This document shows positions 22,201 to 23,877 of a stretch of 23,877 nucleotides of DNA, piece after piece. Source of the DNA: Reticulitermes lucifugus (taxonomy: Eukaryota; Arthropoda; Insecta; Blattodea; Rhinotermitidae); NCBI GenBank assembly GCA_026260175.1, contig JAKCWW010002579.1:1-23877 (forward strand). The letters run 5' to 3'. The notes below the pieces were generated by a model. It did not search any database, was not told the DNA's origin, and saw nothing but the letters and a program-made list of their open reading frames with translations. The position numbers and the translations under genes are program-made. Every line of letters starts with the position of its first letter. The stretch's first letter is position 1.

Positions 22201-23389
22201 AGCCTTGATTTCATCATCCTAATAATATTATGGGAGAACAACAAAACATGATGCTTCTCATCTTGCTACTTTCTCCAGTGTCATGTCACAGTGGTCAGGA
22301 CCAGACTCAGTGTTCTTCCATCACTAACTTGAGTGGGTAAAAAAAAATTAACATGCTACATTAAAAAACATTACTGACAGTCAGCTGAGGCAGCAAGCTC
22401 AACAATACTTTAAGTTTAAAGTATGGACCTATCCGGATCCTCACATCCCCTTCCCTTGTACTTCTAAACAATGTCCAACACACTCATCTCTGTCACTGCA
22501 CACTCTCTCTTAGGTCCAAATATTCCCCCTCGGCACCCTGTTCCCTCAAACACCTTCAATCAATGTTCTTTCCATAATGTGTAAGACCATGTTTCAAGTT
22601 TTAAATGAATTAAGATTAACTTTTAGTGCCTGCACATCTCATTACTGCAACACAGCAAAGTGCACGTTCGAGCTGCTGAGTGTACCATTTATTCAATACT
22701 AATACAGTCACCCCTCAATTAAAATATGGCTGGCAGCCATGCAGACCCAAAAAGAAAATCTCCATTTTCAGATGATATGGTTTAAAGACAGTGTTACAAC
22801 AGATCGAAACAGAGATCATATGAGAGCACAAGAAATTAAGACAACTAATAAACTACCACTGGGAAGGCTCCCACCCTGGTAAAAAACATCAGTTATAAAA
22901 AGATCATCAGTGTTCCAGAAATACAACTGAAGACTTTCCACTATTCATGTAACAGAGATAAGGTGAGGTAGCACAGTCACTAAACTGACTAGGCTATGAC
23001 TGGGGTTCAAATTCCAGCAGGGGTACTGGCACTATGGCCAGCCTGGCTATAGGGCCCATACAATCACCTAGCCAATGAGCACTGAGCAGATGGCATGAAG
23101 CTGACCACTTACTTCTGTCCAGTGCTGCATGCTTAAAGCAAAACCTACACTCCTCCATTTAACAAACTCTCCTCTATCTTACAATTCTGTGCACTGCCAA
23201 TTTGATATCCTCTACAATCAACCAGTCCATGACAAGTGAATAAACATATTTCTGGAGCTCCACTGATTAACTTTTTAAATACAGAATATTCTGAGTTTGT
23301 TAGTCTTGTTTCTTGACACAGTTAGTCCAAAATATTTTCACCTCTTTTTCGTGTGAGTAACTCTGTTGTTGTTCTTGATGTTGTTGCTG
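8639..23389 (-). CDS. Tlk: Tousled-like Ser/Thr protein kinase (3' portion of gene, 10-11 exons)
   Basis: Tousled-like kinases are nuclear Ser/Thr kinases, most active in S phase, that phosphorylate the histone chaperone Asf1 and so link DNA replication to nucleosome assembly; this role is family knowledge. Ten exons (21727-21819 down to 8639-8863) join in one frame to 586 codons plus TAG; numbering here starts at 21819. Residues 1-113 and 114-145 are charged and heptad-like, matching the family coiled coils; 151-170 is poly-Gln. The kinase domain runs from about 257 to 535: glycine loop [10 protein letters not shown] (266-275), catalytic Lys in VACK (288), catalytic loop HYDLKPGN with Asp389 (the family has HYD in place of HRD), DFG Asp410, and LPPE in the activation segment. 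The tail is Gln-rich and ends SSSS. Human TLK1/2 are about 770 residues, so the N-terminal part lies off the right edge. Identity is very secure; the outermost 48-nt exon is less so. Confidence 0.95.
9052..9374 (-). mobile_element. tRNA-derived SINE (family A) with 19-bp target site duplication
   Basis: The element (9071-9355) has its tRNA-like head on the minus strand with a B-box-like GGTTTGAATCC near 9290-9300. Its body shares blocks (GGGTGGGCCCCAG, GAGCTATACCTCTGCTCCCC) in reverse with the copy at 20509-20762. Both sides carry TGCTTCAAAAATAMAGTAA with one mismatch (9052-9070 and 9356-9374), the signature of LINE-driven retroposition. Confidence 0.85.
9390..9593. repeat. Tandem duplication, about 101-bp period, 2 copies
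   Basis: Copies start near 9390 and 9491 and share, in order, AATATGATTCTYTGA-like, GTGTAAC, TCATCACT-like, TTGTCACCGAGTATAAAAC-like and ACACAACA blocks. A few bases of a third copy (ACCATTCATTGG) follow at about 9594. The copies have diverged, so the event is old. Confidence 0.7.
9931..10038 (-). CDS. Tlk: Tlk exon: kinase C-lobe
   Basis: A 108-nt exon (36 codons, phase 0 at both ends; TGTAG acceptor, GTAAGG donor) reading [15 protein letters not shown], then [14 protein letters not shown] and TVSNEAK. It matches the human TLK stretch [20 protein letters not shown] nearly residue for residue. Confidence 0.97.
10348..10598 (-). CDS. Tlk: Tlk exon: DFG and activation segment
   Basis: A 251-nt exon after a TTTTTTTCAG acceptor. 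It completes Gly, then [20 protein letters not shown] with the magnesium-binding DFG, the activation segment with [20 protein letters not shown], and [18 protein letters not shown], ending in phase 0 before GTATGT. LPPE stands in for the APE motif. Confidence 0.98.
11711..11951 (-). mobile_element. Foldback element carrying a hammerhead-like motif, Penelope/retrozyme-like
   Basis: Arms 11711-11777 and 11891-11951 are inverted copies (both contain, in one orientation, GAATGTACACTTTTATTCAC and TTGTGTAACA), separated by a 113-nt spacer that contains the ribozyme-like motif on the minus strand. No protein is encoded. Penelope-like elements carry type I hammerheads with very short helix III in their terminal repeats and often have rearranged, partly inverted repeats; assignment to that class is inference. 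Confidence 0.7.
11769..11813 (-). ncRNA. Hammerhead ribozyme-like motif (type I, short helix III)
   Basis: Read on the minus strand: AGUCC (11813-11809, helix I), CUGAAGA (11808-11802, matches CUGANGA), one U, GAAUC (helix II), loop GGGAUAA, GGUUC (helix II), GAAA (11783-11780), CAUG, then UA (11775-11774) and GGACU (11773-11769, perfect partner of AGUCC). Helix III would be only A-U and C-G. Predicted cleavage is between 11774 and 11773. Odd points: an unpaired U before helix II and one G-U pair in it. Activity is not shown by sequence alone. Confidence 0.6.
12112..12150 (+). ncRNA. Candidate degenerate hammerhead-like motif
   Basis: CTGATGA at 12112-12118 is a perfect core; GGAA (12120-12123) can pair with TTCC (12134-12137); then AAAA where GAAA is expected; then ACAC (12141-12144) opposite GTGT (12146-12149) and a UU. 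Helix I is not convincing, and G12 is changed to A. Probably a decayed copy or coincidence. Confidence 0.3.
12250..12361 (-). CDS. Tlk: Tlk exon: catalytic loop
   Basis: A 112-nt exon (TTGCAG acceptor, GTAAGG donor) coding for [19 protein letters not shown]... and ...IHYDLKPG; the last base is the first of a Gly codon completed by the next exon. It contains the catalytic Asp and Lys (HYDLK). Tyr in place of the usual Arg of HRD is normal for Tousled-like kinases. Confidence 0.97.
12590..12790 (-). mobile_element. tRNA-derived SINE (family B), head on minus strand
   Basis: On the minus strand GGATAGCTTAGTGGAATGAC resembles a tRNA 5' end and A box, and about 30 bases on, GGAGTTTGATTCCTG resembles a B box with its flanking T stem. 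The head starts near 12785; the far boundary around 12590 is uncertain and no target duplication was recognised. Confidence 0.6.
12902..13094 (+). mobile_element. 5'-truncated SINE (family A) with exact 15-bp target site duplication
   Basis: TATACATACAATAAT is present unchanged at 12902-12916 and 13080-13094. Between them 163 bp share the 3' half of the family A SINE, including GGGCCTTCATGGCCTGTTCT and AGGGTGAACTTTACC, with the copy at 20509-20762 (opposite strand). The tRNA-like head is missing, and the exact duplication suggests a fairly recent insertion. Confidence 0.9.
13135..13664. mobile_element. pogo/Tigger-like MITE, 526 bp, TA target duplication
   Basis: Left end CAGGCAAGTCTCATTTTATG (from 13137) and, reverse complemented, right end CAGGCAGGTCTCGTTTTATG (from 13662) form terminal inverted repeats with two differences, flanked by TA on each side (13135-13136 and 13663-13664). 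The CAGGC..TC.TTTTAT wording is that of Tigger-type termini. No transposase frame is visible inside. Confidence 0.85.
14640..14740 (-). mobile_element. hAT terminal fragment
   Basis: On the minus strand, CAGGGGTGGGAAATTTTTAT starts near 14738, followed by GAGTCACATGGGGC; this is the common start of Charlie-like hAT elements. No matching opposite end was found nearby. Confidence 0.5.
14846..14993 (-). CDS. Tlk: Tlk exon: alpha-C helix and hinge
   Basis: A 148-nt exon; its first base completes Lys (AA|A), giving [20 protein letters not shown], then [19 protein letters not shown] and [11 protein letters not shown], ending in phase 0 before GTGAGC. The Glu of REYNIHK is the alpha-C glutamate that pairs with the catalytic Lys; [10 protein letters not shown] is the hinge. 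Confidence 0.97.
14994..16943. other. Tlk: Tlk intron, 1.95 kb
   Basis: Contains one SINE (15990-16200). The remainder is AT-rich with no recognised exon or element; short frames around 15605-15974 show no protein-like character. Confidence 0.7.
15990..16200 (+). mobile_element. tRNA-derived SINE (family C), decayed
   Basis: TCACTAGGTGATGCTTCTGC resembles an A-box region and CCACTTAAAATCTTGGCC a decayed B box; then comes GGTTTTTGTGGTTTCCTCAA and TCCCTCCAGGCAAA, wording I recognise from dispersed insect SINE bodies, and a simple TTTCATTCC-type tail near 16170-16195. Boundaries are approximate. Confidence 0.6.
16944..17035 (-). CDS. Tlk: Tlk exon: VAxK catalytic lysine
   Basis: A 92-nt exon between a TTTCAG acceptor and a GTGAGT donor. 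Peptide [19 protein letters not shown] holds the ATP-anchoring Lys in VACK, followed by [11 protein letters not shown] and two bases of the next codon (AA|A, Lys). Insect TLKs have VACKV here where human has VAVKI. Confidence 0.96.
17510..17713 (-). CDS. Tlk: Tlk exon: linker helix and start of kinase domain (glycine loop)
   Basis: A 204-nt exon, phase 0 at both ends, with TTCTGCAG acceptor and GTGAGG donor. It codes for [10 protein letters not shown]..., the strongly conserved [18 protein letters not shown] block, [20 protein letters not shown], and thus the first kinase strands and the nucleotide-binding glycine loop (GKGGFSEV). Confidence 0.97.
17714..19107. other. Tlk: Tlk intron, 1.4 kb
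   Basis: Holds the 73-bp tandem duplication at 18338-18483. Nothing else is recognised. Confidence 0.7.
18338..18483. repeat. Tandem duplication, 73-bp period, 2 copies
   Basis: Copies 18338-18410 and 18411-18483 share GATGGTGTGGAATTATAACT, CACTGTAACAA and CCATGCTACCA, with only a handful of differences, so the duplication is recent relative to the 101-bp one. Confidence 0.95.
19108..19387 (-). CDS. Tlk: Tlk exon: second coiled coil and 20-Gln tract
   Basis: A 280-nt exon; its first base completes the Arg codon (AG|G) of the exon before, and it ends in phase 0 at ...YYEADEILK before GTTAGC. It begins with [20 protein letters not shown] helix, has a basic RKRS patch that could help nuclear import (inference), then 20 consecutive Gln codons (19219-19278) in mixed CAG/CAA, and resumes with the conserved [10 protein letters not shown], which matches human EYHEQEEIFK. 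The vertebrate counterpart lacks the Gln run. Confidence 0.96.
19724..19971 (-). CDS. Tlk: Tlk exon: coiled coil and WTDGYAF motif
   Basis: A 248-nt exon entering in phase 0 (TTEELRHQ...) after a GGCAG acceptor and leaving with two bases of an Arg codon before GTATAT. It codes for a long Lys/Glu/Gln-rich helix, then the Tlk-specific block NRLRLGQF...[19 protein letters not shown]. That block is nearly the same in animal TLKs and identifies the gene on its own. Confidence 0.97.
19972..21726. other. Tlk: Tlk intron, 1.75 kb
   Basis: Holds the family A SINE at 20509-20762. No other element or exon is recognised. Confidence 0.7.
20509..20762 (-). mobile_element. tRNA-derived SINE (family A), full-length copy
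   Basis: On the minus strand it opens near 20760 with GGGATAGTGTAGTCGGTCTA (tRNA-like, A box) and reaches GGGGGTTGAATCCCA (B box) about 50 bases on; the body has GGGCCCACCCAGCTTCC, and the end has GGGCCTTCATGGCCTGTTCT and AGGGTGAACTGTACC. No clear target duplication, so its edges are approximate. Confidence 0.8.
21727..21819 (-). CDS. Tlk: Tlk exon: coiled-coil segment 1
   Basis: A 93-nt exon of 31 codons, phase 0 at both ends, bounded by a strong TTCTTCTCAG acceptor and a GTGAGT donor. The peptide runs from [12 protein letters not shown] to [11 protein letters not shown] and aligns in pattern with the human TLK stretch DLTIEKISALE...RIDDLLR, a heptad-rich segment of the dimerising coiled coil. 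Confidence 0.9.
21925..22112 (-). pseudogene. Non-LTR retrotransposon (LINE) 3'-end fragment, copy 1
   Basis: Minus-strand translation near 22110-22030 gives [20 protein letters not shown], matching the RPRxxWEDNIxxDLxEIGWE pattern found at the C-terminal end of many insect LINE ORF2 proteins; stops and frameshifts follow. The last ~100 bases align with copy 2 (AAGAAATTCC, GCAGAGCCCTTCTTCAGAA on the plus strand). A dead 5'-truncated copy. Confidence 0.7.
22967..23140 (+). mobile_element. tRNA-derived SINE (possibly a fourth family)
   Basis: GAGGTAGCACAGTCACTAAA resembles an A-box region; GGGGTTCAAATTCCAGCAGG, about 30 bases on, is a good B box; a non-tRNA body follows with CAGATGGCATGAAGCTGACC. 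It does not match the bodies of the other SINEs in the window. Boundaries are approximate. Confidence 0.65.
23342..23389 (-). CDS. Tlk: Tlk candidate short Gln-rich exon
   Basis: Read on the minus strand this gives 16 codons, [16 protein letters not shown], followed by a GTGAAA donor. It ends in phase 0, exactly what the next exon (starting TEL) needs, and the charged HEKE end leads naturally into the coiled coil. The same frame meets a TAA at 23396-23398, so the acceptor must be the AG at 23390-23391 (or the next one, three bases on), which has only a weak pyrimidine tract. It may be a short exon or a chance Gln-coding CAA/CAG stretch. Confidence 0.5.
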
Positions 23390-23671
23390 CTGTTGTTAAA
23401 CAGCTGTCAAGATGTTCTTTTAGGATCTTTCAACTTGCGTTTGAAAATGTAAGGCAAACAACCTCATATACTCCCTTATGAAGCATCATGTATCCCCCAG
23501 TTCAGAACCTCTTTTCTAAGGGGAAAAAACTGAAAACCAGAACATGAGCATGGGACAATATACAACAGATCTAGAAATGATTACAGGACATGCCATTGTA
23601 TCTTCATTATCAGACTTATCTTTTTCAAATTAAAACGTTTTCCACGTGGAGGAAGAGTCCAAATGCACCCA

Positions 23672-23877
23672 GACTAACTAACTCCATGGCGCAGAGCCCT
23701 TCTTCAGAAGCTAACAGGTCGTCAGCTAGTCAAGAAATTCCCCGCATTTTATGGAACCCAAATGTTCATTATCGCATTCACAAGAGCCCGCCACCTGTCC
23801 CTATCGTGAGCCACATCAATCCAGTCCATGCCCCCCCCATCCCACTTTTTGAAGATCCATTTTAATATTATCCTCCC
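23672..23877 (-). pseudogene. Non-LTR retrotransposon (LINE) 3'-end fragment, copy 2, runs off right edge
   Basis: On the minus strand from 23829 it reads [20 protein letters not shown], typical of the C-terminal end of insect LINE ORF2, then breaks at a stop. A run of eight C at 23831-23838 appears to cause a frameshift against the upstream QK/GW block. Same family and orientation as copy 1. Confidence 0.75.

Larger units (their letters stand above)
21820..23341. other. Tlk: Tlk intron, 1.5 kb
   Basis: Holds a LINE 3' fragment (21925-22112) and a SINE (22967-23140). Around 22706 TACAGTCACCCCTCAATTAA resembles a mariner/pogo end without a visible partner. The intron call depends on the uncertain exon at 23342-23389. 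Confidence 0.5.

Noticed and set aside
22967..23040. Possible tRNA gene from A-box and B-box like blocks
   Set aside because: No acceptor stem pairing or clear anticodon arm, and a non-tRNA body follows; it fits a SINE head better. The same applies to the heads near 20760, 12785 and 9345.
1..23877. CRISPR arrays, operons, bacterial promoters or terminators
   Set aside because: Spliced genes and eukaryotic repeats throughout; no regularly spaced short repeats.

Overview
This is eukaryotic nuclear DNA: AT-rich, with long introns, consensus GT/AG splice sites and many decayed transposable elements. The one recognisable protein, Tousled-like kinase, is very close in its kinase domain to insect Tlk. 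Long introns, several tRNA-derived SINE families and LINE, hAT and pogo/Tigger-like debris suggest an insect with a fairly large genome, perhaps a cockroach, termite or other hemimetabolous insect. The order is inference only.

Layout, with both genes on the minus strand. Right part (23389 down to 8639): the 3' portion of Tlk. Ten exons were joined by hand, and all splice phases close exactly to give 586 codons plus stop. An eleventh, short, Gln-rich upstream exon (23342-23389) is plausible. The N-terminal ~200 or more residues lie beyond the right edge. The visible protein has two coiled-coil segments, a run of 20 Gln, the complete Ser/Thr kinase domain and a Q-rich C-terminal tail. Tlk is a nuclear kinase that acts on the histone chaperone Asf1 during chromatin replication.

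Middle (about 2.9 to 8.6 kb): the Tlk 3' UTR with a candidate poly(A) signal near 8240, then about 5 kb of intergenic DNA holding a hAT-type MITE and otherwise nothing recognised. Left part (below 2902): the first two coding exons of a second, unidentified minus-strand gene (ATG at 2902; protein starts MKAGSGGPGG) with a CpG-richer likely promoter at about 2905-3420. The rest of that gene runs off the left edge.

The most interesting non-coding signal is a set of hammerhead-ribozyme-like motifs. One, inside a foldback element in a Tlk intron (11769-11813, minus strand), has a core matching CUGANGA/GAAA/UH, a perfect 5-bp helix I, a 5-bp helix II and a very short helix III, the layout known from Penelope-like retroelements and retrozymes. 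The inverted arm of the element stops matching within a few bases of the predicted cleavage site. A second foldback hairpin (1823-1960) carries a degenerate version, and a third candidate lies at 12112-12150 on the plus strand.
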